Positions 22,894-35,581 of a DNA stretch of 64,000 nucleotides are shown in pieces; the first letter of the stretch is position 1, and each line of letters starts with the position of its first letter. The stretch is from Apostichopus japonicus (lineage: Eukaryota > Echinodermata > Holothuroidea > Aspidochirotida > Stichopodidae), in NCBI RefSeq assembly GCF_037975245.1, contig NC_092568.1:14595501-14659500 (forward strand), read 5' to 3'. The notes beneath the pieces are model-generated. The model was not told where the DNA came from. It searched no databases and worked only from the letters and a program-made list of their open reading frames with translations. The translations under genes were made by a program, and so were the position numbers.

Positions 22894-24636
22894 ACTACTG
22901 AAGGGAATACAATAATGCAAGTGGAATATAACAACAATCTAACCAGTACACAATGGGAGGAAGGGTGGGAAAACTACTGTAGCGGCTGCAATTCGCAGAA
23001 CTGATACCCATACCCTGAATACACTAACAAAACTGGAAATAGCTGTCCCAAAAACCTTACCAATACCAAATGAAAAGGATACTTATCTAGCTGCATACAC
23101 AACTTCAGATAGTACAGGGATTCCTACTTCCAAAACGCCAAAACTGAAAAGTCCAGTTCTGAACTATTGAAAACGATAGAAAATCCAAGCTCAAAACGAA
23201 CTTCTAAGCACTTTGGGTGGTACAATGAGAAGGGAGGGCATTGACCAGAGAGGTCTTGTCATAGAGGGCACACAGTGTTAAAAGGATACCAGTTCATTCA
23301 AGGCACAGTAGAACATGAGTGCTCAAGTTGTGAGGAGACAGGTAAGCAAGGCACGAAGTACTCTAAAGTCATCTACATCTTCTGTTTACAGACGAGTTGT
23401 TAACAATGTATTTATCTTGATTACTTTGTCTTCTCCCTAGATGCAGTGGACAACACTATATTTGGATTAGAAATACAGTACAGTCATTGCTTTTGTTTAG
23501 AAAACGTCCACTTCACGGACAGATTGGACTGTTCAATTCTGTACTGCACTTCCCACTTTTTCCAACTCCATCCTCCCTTTTCTTCCTTGTCTTCCTTTTT
23601 TATACTTGTTCACGTCCAGTGTCGAAACAGACTGGATGGTTCTTTCTATATTGCTTTTCTTGTTTTAGTTGGATTTGCCCAATGATCCATAATATTCCCT
23701 AACTTCCAGTTTTTTTTGAGTAAGGAAACTTCTAAATCTCCATATTTTTGTGAAAGCAGGTTGACAGGTCTGCTGACATGTTACAATACAACATTTTGCA
23801 AATGACAAATGGTAGGGATATGTGATAACCGTACATACTGTTCTGTTCGAACATTCTAGTAGTGCGGTTCATACCATCGGTCATAAACCAGAAACAAATA
23901 GAGTTGGGAAATTTCCTGCATATGCTTTGAAAGAATGATGTATAAGTTCACAAACATTTACCAATGCTCATTTAGAAATAGAAGCAATTTGCTAGAAGAT
24001 TTAAGTATCAAATAACATTGAAAAAATACCAGGATCAACAAGAAGCCTGCTTTGAAAATTGTTGGCAAGATTCCAAGATTGTTTTTTACATTCAGTGTCA
24101 AGTTTAAATGATGGTGTTATATTAAGCTTTTGTATTTATGCAACTGGTATCAATGTAACATCTTTGGAAAAGCACAATTCACTAAGTCCAATAAAAGTCA
24201 ACAGCCTTTGTTTGAAGTGGATCTTTCCCTGTCAAACTTGTCAATGCTATTCTCCAGTACGACTGTGGTCAGTCTACACTATCAGCAGATAATCAGCTGT
24301 GTAGAATACTGTGGACAGCATTGGAAATTTTGTAGAATATGTTGTGTATGATTTCTATGACTTGTTGATTGGTTTATGTCAACAATTTTACACAAATTTA
24401 TATGATTTTATACCATTGTAGAACTACACTATGGTAGTTAAACGCAGACAGTACTGTACAAGTGGAATATCATTGTTTGATTCGACTAGTAAGCATGGAT
24501 GCTATTTCCAGTTGCATATGCACCCTGTAATTAAGCAAATGCAAAATTTTTCAAAGTGAACGGCTTATAAAAATGTTTAATCAACACTCGCTCTTTCTAC
24601 ATGAAGAGCTTATAATTTTCTTACAGACATACTTAC
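22894..24636. other. No exon recognised (downstream of the COA6 exon)
   Basis: This is where the next exon of the minus-strand COA6 gene could lie, but I could not find its KYFD-RR..YL..K sequence. The open frames at 23446-23702 look like chance. Confidence 0.4.
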
Positions 24637-24789
24637 CCAACTCTTTGGACAATTCTCTTCAAACTTTGCCTTTTCTTTAAGACATGAGTTTCTATCATTG
24701 TGTTGTTCCAAGCAAGCAAAGAAGGCATCCCTGGATAAATGACATACTTTCCTTTCAGCTGCAGAAGGAGCACCACCACTTTTGGACAT
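24637..24789 (-). CDS. COA6: COA6-like exon (cytochrome c oxidase assembly factor 6)
   Basis: COA6 is a small twin-CX9C protein of the mitochondrial intermembrane space that helps deliver copper to the COX2 site of cytochrome c oxidase. The minus-strand exon begins MSKSGGAPSAAERKVCHLSR, then DAFFACLEQHN, SCLKEKAKFEENCPKSW. The cysteine pattern (CX9C, then C-x10-C) and the order E-R-x-V-C, R-D-x-F-x-C-L, F-E-x-x-C-P-x-x-W match the family. It ends at the TGG for Trp, before GTAAGT (24631-24636), a strong donor, phase 0. The frame is open upstream to about 24858; an acceptor-like CTCTCAG stands near 24836, so the ATG at 24789 is the likely start but not certain. The last coding exon (KYFD..R region) was not found and may lie at lower coordinates or outside the window. 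A hAT element begins only 147 bp upstream. Confidence 0.85.
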
Positions 24790-24935
24790 TCTGACCTTAT
24801 GCTGAGTCTGTTTGAACAGTCTTCTTAATCTGCTGAGAGAATCATATCTAAAATGCATTTAAGGTCTGAAGACTTTATAAGCTGATGAGTCATATAAGAA
24901 TGTCAAGATCAAGTTGGTATGTATGGTCTTATACT

Positions 24936-26930
24936 CAGTGGCGTAGCTAGGATTTTTTGAGTGGGGGGGCCATGGGGGGCTGTTCTTTCTAGTGGGGGGG
25001 CCGGAGGTTACTATCTAAGCGGAGCGCCACCATGGTTGGCGCGGAGCGTACAGAGAAAATTTGAGATTTCAGCACCCCCCCCCAGATCGCAGGAGATGGC
25101 ACCTGTGAGGCAAAATAGCAACCAAAAAGATGTGCAACTTTGGTGACAGAAATGCAAAAAAAGTTTTTTCTTTCATGCTGACTGGCCTTGCCAACTCAAC
25201 CAGACTTTTAACTTGAGGGAATTTGGCATCATTTGCAGGAATTTCAGAATTCCCAATATTTTATATCTCTACCAGTAGTGGAAAATCCTGTTTCGACAGT
25301 TTCGTTGCCATAAAAAAGTTGTTTTGTGGAATATTCAATGACATATATTCATTTGACTCGAGGCAATATATGAATACCTGCAGGGGGCGGCGATCTGTTT
25401 CAAATATTGGGGGGGGGGACATCTGCTTGGATGCAGGCGAATTACTGTCAAAGCGGAGCGCCACCATTGGTTGGCGCGCAGCGTACAAGAAAATTTCTGG
25501 TTTTGATAGCCCCCCAGATGACCGGAAATGGCACTTCTCGGGCTTGAAAATGACCAACCAGATGTACACTTTTGCCTGAGAACCAAGTTTTTCCTAATAG
25601 TTTTTTTTTTCATTCATAACCTTTTGTCAAGATTGTCACCAGTCACACATCATGTTCGACCTCATTGCATTTGTAGGTAATTCTACGTAATGCCCCACAA
25701 TACCCGTCAGCCCCACTTTTCAAGGTTTTAAGCCCATTATTTGTTCAGAATTTGAATAATAAATTCACTTCAAAACATACCCATAATGTTGCACTTAATT
25801 TCATCTATGGACAACCAATATAGAAAACCCCCCTTAACCACTAACAGACCGGTCAAAATTGTACGAGTATAGAGGGAAGTATACTATGATGAAGAATGTT
25901 GGTCAAGGAATTTTCGAAATTTCAGACACAGTTAAATTATTGGTGTACAAATATTAAAACCTCTTATAACGGCTACTATAAAACTTCGATATCATAGAAA
26001 ATACCAAAAAAATATGCTCGAGGGGGAGGGTGGTCTCCACCCCTTCACCCCCCCCCTCCCTTGGCTACGCACCTGCGGTCATACACAAGATGCAAACGAA
26101 ATTTCATCACGGATGTGGTCCGTCTAGCTATTCATTTCGAGAAAAAAAAGTAAAAACTACTTTCGGTCATATATAGTAACAAATTGTGACACGGTTAGAC
26201 AGGCGCTTTGCGAGGAATTTGCCAAGGGAGGGGCAAAGCTTGTACCCAGACTTTCTAAGCGTAGCGCCACCATAAGTTGGCGCGAAGCGCAAAAGAAAAT
26301 TTTGGCCGAAAATGTCTCCCAGATCGCTGGAAATGGCACTTCCCAGGCCTTGTAAGTTGCATCTAAGCATTTTCTATTTTGAAATTACTAGCGATATCAT
26401 AAAAAAATACAAAACATATGCTTAAAAAAAACTATGCCACCAAATATTGGGGGGGGGGATATAAGATACTATATCCCCCCACCTAAAATATTGGGGGGAC
26501 ATGTCCCCCTCCCCCGTTCCCCCCCCCCATGATCGCCGCCCATGAATACCTGATACCTCGGCTCAGTACAAACGGAGCCAATCTTTTGATAGATTGTTGC
26601 GCTAGGTGGAAGCACTGAACATATTTTCAGCAGATATCGCTATCACGCAGCACAACAAGGTTCGTGGTGTATGGTCGCATCGACCATTGCCATGCCATGC
26701 CATTCTGTGTGACCATTCTCATGATTACTACAAATATTGTATTATTCTTATTCTGCCAGATGCAGACGAGAAAATTGTGTAACTCTATTTCCCAAATTAT
26801 TGAACAAAAAATATTAGCGAATCGCACTGATGAGTGTTTTTTTTTTTTACCCCATTCCCAGTGGGGGGGCCAGTGGGGGGGCCAGCCGATTTCATGGGGG
26901 GGCCTCGGCCCCCCCGTAGCTACGCCACTG
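24936..26930. mobile_element. Non-autonomous hAT-like element with 8-bp duplication CTTATACT
   Basis: The ends read CAGTGGCGTAGCTAGG at the left and, reverse-complemented, CAGTGGCGTAGCTACGG at the right. CTTATACT stands at 24928-24935 and again at 26931-26938, a perfect 8-bp target duplication as made by hAT transposases. No transposase is encoded. G-runs follow both termini. A copy of the GGCGCTCC module lies at about 25013-25090, and a second complete element (25381-26544) is nested inside. It sits just upstream of the COA6 exon. Confidence 0.93.
25381..26544. mobile_element. Second hAT-like element nested in the first (duplication AATACCTG)
   Basis: The left end CAGGGGGCGGCGATC and the right end, reverse-complemented CATGGGCGGCGATC, are flanked by AATACCTG on both sides (25373-25380 and 26545-26552), a perfect 8-bp duplication. 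It is 1,164 bp long with no coding capacity. It holds two reversed copies of the shared module (about 25440-25640 and 26160-26390) and a further solitary end near 26073. It must have arrived after the outer element. Confidence 0.88.
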
Positions 26931-26938
26931 CTTATACT

Positions 26939-28860
26939 GCACAGCTAGAACTTCAGAGGGATTAGAATGGAGACCAGGAGAGGGGCAGTCTGTGGCACAC
27001 TCAACTTTAATAAACAGAGAAAGCATTTCCTCAACTTTTTATTCCACATAGTTTGTTTAGTCATCACCAACTTGACTGCAAAGGTTATGGTACTTGCCTC
27101 CAATTGCATATAACTAAAAAGGTTCCAAAACACAAGCAGAAGGACATAGCTGCACTTTTTGCTATCGGTTGCATCAACGCCAAATCTTGATGAAATACTG
27201 ATTTCATCGACAATATAAAGATTTCCTGAATTTATTGTGGCTCTGTCAATCGGTGTCATTTCTGTGACGATGCAACTCATGTCGTATGAACTAGAAAAAC
27301 CTTATCAGTTCTGAACAAGAGCATCAATGACGCAGTATCTCAATACTGGAAGTTCTAATTTCAATTCCTAGTTTCATATCTTTGCTCTGTCTCTACAATT
27401 ATCAATATCAATCATGGTACAACAAATATAGAACTTGCATTTAAGCTACTTTGCCACGAAAAGTCTCTGCAGGTTACACTTCACCCTGCGAGCTGTTGCC
27501 TTTAGCGCCCATTGCCTGTTTGTCGAGAGAACGGCGTTGCAAGGTTAAGTAATGTCATAGAATATTTAAGAACTTGTTTTTTATGTGGTATCCTTCATCT
27601 TGGGTCAGTCTCTGTTGGTCTTTTTGGTCATATAGTTTATGATGTATCAGGTTCCTAGACATCAATCAGCTTATCTTCGTGATGAATTGAAAGTATTTTC
27701 GGATACGTGAAATGTACGTCTTATGTAGGAATTTTTTTTTTGTTAATTTTTCTTCACACTGGTGAATATGAATGTACAATTTAGTGCAAAAGAATATAAC
27801 AGGAATGTGTTTTTTCAAGGTTAATCAAAGTTTATTGAATCAAGGCAATGAATGAAATGGCGTGAAAAGTACTGAATTAAATTAAGAAGTCCAAAAGTTA
27901 CTATTATCCCAAGTGCCCACATAGGAGAATCCAACCTGCAGATGCAGAAAGAGTCCTGAAAATGAAAGAAAACAAAAATAAATGTTAACATAACGTTGGA
28001 TAATAGGAGACAATATGTAAAGTCACATGACGAATGACTTCACATTGCTTTTAAATGCAACAAGCCCATATTTCATAACACGTTGTAGTGGAACTTGTAA
28101 ATGCATTTTCTCTCTGAAAATGACAGAAACATACAGCATTACAGGGTGAAGAACTTCGAAACAAAGAGAAATAGGCACATGCACAACCAAAAACAAAAAA
28201 AACAAAAAATTAACTGCAATATGAATTCACAAACAAAAGAATACTGCCAAAATGTGTTGCAAACACTATACGAAAATTCAGTGCACACTTATCCATTGGG
28301 CAAAGAAGAGAACCAATGTTAACTTGTCACTGACTCGACCAACGTGTAAATGTAGCCTATAGTGACTTTATCCAAAATTAGCAGGTGGGCCTATGTATCT
28401 GGGTACACCGGATAAAATCACACAAGGGTAAAACTATAAAACTATACTACATACTGGGCATGAAGGTATTGCCAGTGCTGAAAACCACCAGTGACAGTTC
28501 TAGTAGTGTTTACACGGGTCCAAAAAACAGGAACCGGATACCCAAGAGCTGTTACCCGTCGGGTATCCGGATACCCGGAAAAAATTGTTTACCTTCCAAT
28601 ATCACGATTTTCAAGAAATGACATATTGGATGCTATTATAAATGAATCAATTCTCTACTGACAATGTTTTCATGTTCAAAAACATAGGTGTAAGTTAAGG
28701 TCTATTTGCTATTGTTTCTTTCATTAACTTGTTAATAACTTCATATAATTAACATTACTACTAACATCACACTGCCGTCGCTGCTTATGCTTGCTCTCCA
28801 CGTCTATTGATCACACCATATAAATATCCAATTTAGCTTGTAAACAGTTGTTACTACTAC
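26939..28860. other. Spacer with possible minus-strand terminal exons, unrecognised
   Basis: No protein family is recognised. Two minus-strand stretches follow strong acceptors of the form TCATTTTCAG: one starting near 27957, with AATAAA at about 27829-27834, and one starting near 28112 that stays open to a TGA near 28026. They could be alternative last exons of a gene at higher coordinates, or of a noncoding RNA. Evidence is only splice-like signals and a poly(A) signal. A GC-richer patch at 27470-27540 might be a 5' exon or promoter. Confidence 0.25.
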
Positions 28861-29063
28861 TATCTATTATGCAGGCCCAGGGTTCGCATTAGCCGCGAGA
28901 TTGCGCGAAATTTGATCGCATTTGGCATAAACGATTAGTAAACAGCCACTTGCGATTATTATTTTTTAGTTATGCCGTCTATAATCCGTAAACATCTCGT
29001 AAAATTCCTTGTCAGCCTTTCCTTCCATGAAATAAACAAATGAATAAATAATAATTTCTTCCT

Positions 29064-29458
29064 CATGGTAGCCTAACACCACACTAAGTCAATGAGAAAT
29101 CTAGCTAGCCTAGGCCTTACCATCTGTTTATTCGCTGAAATTGTGACGCAGTAATATAAGATATCCATGGATATTTTCATAATTGCTGTTACGTTCGACC
29201 ACATGGTTGCCTAACACCACACTAAGTCAATGGGGGAAATCTAGCCTATACCGCTGAAATTGTGACGCAGTTATAAGATATCGATGGAATACTTCGTTAT
29301 TGCTGTTATCTTCAACACATGGTAGCCTAACACCACACTAAGTCAATGGGAAGTCTGCCTAACCATCGGTTTGCCAAAAAAAAAAATCACAATTTGCGTA
29401 GGATTCGGGTAATAATTTAAGAACCGGGTAGTATCACGTCGGGCGGGTACCTTCGTAA
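29064..29458 (+). repeat. Tandem repeat (unit about 116-138 bp), target of the LTR element
   Basis: CATGGTAGCCTAACACCACA followed by CTAAGTCAATGGG recurs at 29064, 29202 and 29318, and a fourth copy lies beyond the LTR element at 36243. Each unit also has an ATTGCTGTTATCTTCGACC stretch. The LTR insertion splits this stretch between two units. Confidence 0.85.
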
Positions 29459-30092
29459 TGTAGTAAAGTGGAATTTCTAGAGTATGTCCTTGTTTTGGTC
29501 CCCCGTGTCGCTTTAACTTAAACAGATCTCACCAAGGTTATCCAGGGTAGGCATGACTTGTTCCCTGTCAGTTGTTCACTCTAATATTAGTGGGCATCAT
29601 ACAATTTAGTGCCTGTATATTTTCTCTTAATGGGTTGAGGATCTTAGTATTTCTATGAATTTAACTTTCATTTATATCTAAATGATTTTTTCCTACCTTA
29701 TATTAAATGTTTTCCCCGTAAATATTCTTGTTACTGGTTAAAATTGATAGTTACGCCATGTGATACGTCTAGATGCTCACATGCGGAGCTTGTGAGGTAA
29801 TTGCCCTTTGTTCTTGCGCTTGTCACTCACCGATCACTGAAGCGAGACGTCCGATTTCCGTGCAGTATATTGTTAGCCAAGAAGTGACTGTTTATCAAGT
29901 GATTTTTCTTGTAGGAATAAGTGGGTAACTGTCCTTGAAGGTGTAAAACTATCTTTGTGAGGGTATATTTCTACTGGGTACCTGGATGGAGCTGTTTATC
30001 CAGTATTGACAATATAGACCGACAGACCGTATACTTCCTGGTTGTGTGATTCTTTCCCGAGGCTTACTACCTCAAATTTGCGTTCTTCTTCA
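29459..30092 (+). repeat. 5' LTR
   Basis: It begins TGTAGTAAAGTGGAATTTC and ends TTCTTCTTCA. It drives transcription of the element and is copied to the 3' LTR during reverse transcription. Confidence 0.97.
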
Positions 30093-30093
30093 A

Positions 30094-30111
30094 TGGTGTC
30101 AGAAGTGGGAT
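30094..30111 (+). promoter_or_regulatory. Primer-binding site, complementary to a tRNA-Leu 3' end
   Basis: TGGTGTCAGAAGTGGGAT begins two bases after the LTR. It is complementary to the CCA end plus acceptor stem of animal leucine tRNAs (…CCCACTTCTGACACCA). First-strand DNA synthesis would be primed here. The tRNA identity is from memory of tRNA-Leu sequences. Confidence 0.8.
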
Positions 30112-30366
30112 ATCGCTCGACGAAGATCAACAACCAAGCGGATGACGAGATAAACTGACAGAACAGCTCCAGTCCAGAGGATAGTTCCCATTGCAAGGTG
30201 GTGTTCAGCTCACTGTGGTTATCAGCTCACGGTATCTTTAGGAATTTCATATTTAATCTGAATGTTAATTACCAGATAGTCTGGTTAGAATCTTTGCTTA
30301 AGCTTTTTATTAACGTAAGCTTGTCAGTTCAGATTTTTTTAAAAGAATTTCAGGTATTGCTACAAT

Positions 30367-31317
30367 ATGACTGACCACGATTCAGGGATGGCTTCAGCGA
30401 ATCTGGATATGATGAGTCAATTTTTTAAGCGCGCTATGAGCTTCCAGGGCATTCCACCAGGTAGGCTTAATAAATTTAGGGGTAGTCCTAAGGGTAGTGG
30501 GGACTTGTCACTTTCCGAATGGCTCGACAAGTTTAACGAAGTGGTTTCGCCGTATAACTTACCAGAGAAAGAAAGGGTGCGAATTCTCGTCGAACACCTT
30601 AGCGGACCTGCCAAAGAAGAAGTGATGTGTATGCAGGAAAGCAAGAGGCATAAGTTCTCAGAAGTTGAGAAAACGTTAAGGCTGTGTTTCGGAGGTGCAG
30701 AAACGGTCCAGTCGTTAAGCAGTGCCTTTCATGGACGACAGCAACATGAAGACAAGTCTTTGTCCGACTTCAGCAGGGCCCTCAAGCGGTTATATGGGAA
30801 ACTGGAAGCAGCGGCACCCACTGAAGAAGATGGGAGTGCATTAACTCAACTGAGGGACAGTGCCCTCAGGGATCAGTTCTGCCAGGGTGCAAGAGAGGCC
30901 TGGGTAAGGCGAGAGTTGAGACGCATTAATCTGGCCACGAAAGATAAGAAGTTCGATGACATGAGGACGGAGGCGCTGTTACTCTTTTAAGATAGTGACC
31001 CAGTGGAGAGAAGGACCAGAATACGGGAGGTCGTCGTGGAAGAGGCTGCTGTGTCACCACTGTCGCCAGTTTCAAGATTAACGGAGGAGGTCGCCCAGAT
31101 GCGACAAGAGATGGCAACCCTGAAGAAAGTAGTTGATGAAGTCTCAGAATTACGAGCCGCCGTTCAGGATTTGACGGAGAGGAGCAGGCCCAAACCCAGG
31201 AAGCCACTCTCAGAAATTACCTGTTTCAGATGTAGACAGAGGGGCCACTTTAAGAGCCAATGCCCTAACTCATCATGGACACCAGCTCAACAGCAACAGC
31301 AGCAAGTGATGGTTTAG
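30367..31317 (+). pseudogene. gag: gag of the Ty3/gypsy element, one in-frame stop
   Basis: Gag builds the particle that packages the element RNA. The ATG at 30367 gives 207 codons with a capsid-like region (LSEWLDKFNEVVSPYNLPEK, then VRILVEHLSGPAKEEVM), then a TAA at 30988-30990. The same frame stays open beyond it to 31317, with a predicted coiled coil (LTEEVAQMRQEMATLKKVVD) and a single zinc knuckle CFRCRQRGHFKSQC (CX2CX4HX4C, 31222-31263). The whole would be about 316 residues. The stop is therefore a nonsense change inside one gene rather than a boundary. Pol overlaps the 3' end in the -1 frame; no obvious slippery heptamer is visible. Confidence 0.92.
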
Positions 31318-34300
31318 AGAGACCAGTGGAGATTAGGGATGTGTCAGAGGTACAAGGAAAACAGGATGCAGCAGCAGTAACAGTTGTTATAGATGAGTTG
31401 GTGTCACCTAGCCCAGCAGTTGTAGCAGGAGTGGCTGGGGTACAACTCGGGTGTGTTTTAGACCAGTTGGTGTCGCCTAGTCCAGCAGTTGTAGCAGAAG
31501 TGGCTGGGGTGCAACTCGGGTGTATACTCGATACTGGGGCTGAGGCTTCTGTTATTCCATCACAGATCTTCCACGGTCTACTGAAACCAAGAATTGGACC
31601 CCTTGGGAAATTGGATACAGCTATTAAGATTATTGGCATAGCAGGTACGGAGGTCCCAGTTGAAGGGTATGTGCAAGCCACGGTAAAGATAGAAAGGCAG
31701 GAGACCACTGTTGGCTTCCTCATCATAAAGACCGGCCAACTTGAAGGTAGGAAGAAGGATTTCCCAGTTCTGTTAGGTTGCAATGCCCTTCGACATTTTG
31801 TGAAAGACGACTACACCGGATGTAGCAGAGAATTTTGTCTAGCGATGAAGAGTGTGAATATGGCGGGTGAACAGAATGAAAGAATACAGGAAACTGTTAA
31901 AGGACAGGTGACGACTGGAAAGGTGACAACAATTCTCCCACCTAGGACTGCGCAGAAGGTAGCGTGCACTGTCAAGAGTGATTCAATACGCCCAGAAGCG
32001 AATATGGTTTATTTGGTTCAGGGGGCACAGCTGGAGGTCCATTCTCAGGTTGAAGTTATGGAAGGTTGTATTTCTTGTTCCTCTTCAACTATCTTGGTCT
32101 TGAATCACGGAGATTGTGAAGTATTTCTGCCACCAGACACAGTACTCTCCACCGCTATTGGATTAGAAGGTAAGGAGGAAGTGCTCATCCAACATGCTGA
32201 GGATGGTATCCAGGTAAACATTCAAGAGGTGCTAATCTCCCAGGTAGAGGATGACATTCAGAAGATCAGTGACCTTCAGATTCATAACACCGATGAACAG
32301 TGTGCCCCAGAGCTGAAAGAGAGTACTGCAACAGAAAGACAAAGAGTTACTTCGAGTGATGGGGTAAGCATAGAATTACCAGAAGGCCTGAAACTCCAGA
32401 ACCTTGAAGAGAGTGAGATGATTGCAGTAGCTCGGCTAGTTAACAAGCACACAACAGCTTTCTCCAATGACGCCCTTGATCTTGGGTTTTGTGATGTTAT
32501 CCCACACGAGATAAACTTGACCAGCAGCACACCTATCAGATTGCCTTATAGAAGGATACCACCTACACAGATCGCAGAAGTAAAGGAACTTTTACAGGGC
32601 ATGCTAGACCAGAATATTATCCGTAAGTCCATCAGTCCTTATGCTAGCCCTGTGGTTCTTGTTCGTAATTAGTCGGGAAGCCTGCGGTTATGCATTGATT
32701 ACAGACAGCTGAATGCTATAACGGTCAAAGATTCATTTCCTCTCCCGAGGATTGACGAAACACTTGAAGCATTGGGCGGTGCGAAGTATTTCTCGTCACT
32801 TGATCTTTCCCATGGCTACTTCCAAATCGCAATGCACCATGAATCCATCCCACACACTGCATTCAGAGTCCCTTGGGGATTATATGAGTTCAACCGAATG
32901 CCACAAGGACTGTGCAATAGTCCGAGTACCTTCCAGCGAATCATGGAGCTAATCTTTGGCGACTTGAACCTTAGCGAGGTAATATTGTACCTGGGTGACA
33001 TCTTAGTATTTTCCAGTACTTTTGGTGAGCATTTGGAAAGACTGGAGAAGGTTTTTGAAAGACTTCAAAAGTATGGCCTGAAGCTAAAGGGGGAGAAGTG
33101 TGATCTTTTTCAGAGAGAAGTCAAGCATCTGGGACATGTAGTTAATGCAGACGGCGTATCAGTGGATCCGGATAAGGTTGATCGCATTGTCAATTGGCCT
33201 GTACCAACAAACATCAGTGAGCTCAGCTCGTTTCTAGGCTTGGCCTCATACTATCGCAGATTTGTGCCAGATTTTGCGAAATTGGCCTCACCACTTCATG
33301 CAATAGCTGGCAATCGAGGAGCAAGAAAAGGAAAACACGTCAAACCTCAACCTCAGTTTGAATGGACACCAAGGGCAGACGAGTCATTTAAGCAACTTAA
33401 AGCTCTTTTGTCCACAGCACCTGTTTTGGCGTACCCAGATTTTGATAGAGTTTTTGTACTGGAGGTTGACGCATCACTGAGAGGTCTCAGGGCTTGTCTT
33501 CTTCAAGCAGATAGTGACGGTCAGCTGCACCCAGTGGTCTATGCAAGTAGGGGGTTGCGTGGTGCAGAAAAGAATTACAGTGACTTTTCTAGTTTTAAGA
33601 TAGAGTTACTAGCACTAAAATGGGCTGTTGTCGACAAATTCCGTGGTTACCTGACTGGTGCTAAGTGTACAGTATACACTGATAATAATCCTTTGGCACA
33701 TTTGCAGACCGCCAGGTTAGGTGCAACAGAGCAGAGGTGGGCAGCCCAACTAGCCCCGTTCAACCTTGAGATAAAGTGTCAACCAGGTAGGCTAAACAAG
33801 TGTGCAGATGCTCTGAGTCGATGTCCATCCAATCTTCCACCGCCAAGTGAGAGCTGTAGCATGTTCCCTGCAGAAATTGTCAAGGAGGTGACAGAGAACA
33901 AGAGAGCTGACAGGGTATATCCATGTGTGTTTCCTTCTTTCACATATGCTCAACTTTCTCAATTTCAGCAAGCTGATCCCGCTCTTCACGTTGTGTGTGC
34001 AGCATGGAAATCAGGAGAAGTTCCAATTGATGACGATAAACTATCAATACCAGGAATCAAGGGTTGGATGAAGGAAATGTCCAAATTCACTGAACACAAT
34101 GGAGTAATGTATAGACAAGGATTAGAATCAGATGATGGAATTTGCAGACAACTATTGGTACCGCCGGATCTTCGACGTCAACTTCTGCAAATGACACATG
34201 ATGACTGGGGTCATCAAGGTGTGAATAGAACCTACAATGTACTAAGGAGGAGATGTTTCTGGCCAGGACTACATAAAGATATTCAGTCACATTTAAGGAA

Positions 34301-35482
34301 ATGCTTTGTCTGTGTCACATCAAAGGCATCATCACCCAAGGTTCGTACACCTAGGAGGCACCTGATAGCATTTCGACCTCAGGAACTGGTGGCGATAGAT
34401 TTCCTTAAACTTGACAGAGGTAAGGGTGGGTATGAAGATGTTCTAGTGATGACGGATGCTTTCACTAAGTATGCCCAAGCCTTTCCATGCCGTAATCAAA
34501 CTGCAACTACAGTTGCTAGGACTCTGCGAGATCAGTGGTTTTCACACTATGGAGTGCCGCTGCGAATCCACTCGGACCAGGGAAGGAATTTCGAGAGCCA
34601 TCTTATCAGAGAAGTGTGCAAATTGTATGGGATACAGAAATCCCACACGACTCCCTACCATCCACAGGGGAATGGTCAAACCGAGCAGTTTAATCGGACA
34701 CTTTGTGGAATGATCCGCTCTATCGATCCAGCTAGCAGGAGGAAATGGCCTGAACTACTCTCACACTTGGTGTTTCTCTACAATTGCACCCCGCACCGTG
34801 TTACAGGGATGACACCTCACAGATTGATGTTTGGGCGAGAGCCACACACTCCTATAGATCAACTTTTGGCGAATACAGAGGAGGAATGGGGGGAAGAGTT
34901 TGTATCCTGTCAAGCAGAAGCCATCCAAAAGGCACACAAGATTGCGAAAGCACACATAGAGAAGTACTTACAACATGGAAAGAAGAAATATGACGGCCTT
35001 CCTATGAGTAATAAGATTGAGGTTGGAAACAGGTGTTGTTGAAGAAGTGTGCATGTACCGATCGACACAAGCTTGAAGACCTATTTCATAGAGATCCATT
35101 CATAGTAGTCAGTGTAAGTGCAGAGGGTGATGTTTACAAGATCAGACCAGTCCTAGGAGGTCCAGAGCAGACTGTGAATCGAAAGCTGCTGATTGAAGAC
35201 CCTCGTGAACCCCTAGTATTCGATGATAATGTTAATATAGATAATTCTGACGATGATGATGATGACAGAGATGAAAGTTGCGGAAGAGAACATGACAGTG
35301 AGGATGAAGATAACAGGGATGAAGAACCATATGGAATATTACCCCCAATATGGTTGTTTGACCAAACAGACAACCATGGTGACCATGCACCTCCTCTACA
35401 GGCTTTTCGAAGATCGCAACGCATCAACAAGGGACAACATAGGAATGTGGCTCATCGTCCCCGTTCTGTTCTTCCTTCGTAA
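31275..35482 (+). pseudogene. pol: pol of the Ty3/gypsy element (PR-RT-RH-IN), broken
   Basis: Pol processes the polyprotein, makes the DNA copy and integrates it. The protease active site DTGA lies at 31530. An in-frame TAG falls at 32670-32672, just before the RT block SLRLCIDYRQLN. RT continues with FSSLDLSHGYFQ and NRMPQGLCNSPSTFQ; the catalytic box reads YLGD (32988-32999) where YXDD is expected. RNase H has LEVDASL and YTDNNPLAHL. Integrase has an HX4H zinc part (THDDWGHQG) with CFVC, and catalytic blocks AIDFLK, IHSDQGRNFE and a final Glu in GQTEQFNRT. A -1 type frameshift near 35026-35042 separates the last part (35033-35482), which carries an acidic run and a basic RRSQRINKG tail. 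All three lesions and the RT change show it is dead. Confidence 0.95.
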
Positions 35483-35570
35483 GTTTGGCCCTCTGAAAGT
35501 AACATTTCCCCAGGGGTGTTACCATACACTTGAATAGTTTAATTAACGTTATTCGGGCGATGACGTTAAT

Positions 35571-35580
35571 AGGGGGGAAG
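35571..35580 (+). promoter_or_regulatory. Polypurine tract
   Basis: AGGGGGGAAG stands one base before the 3' LTR, at the expected site for plus-strand DNA priming. Confidence 0.85.
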
Positions 35581-35581
35581 T

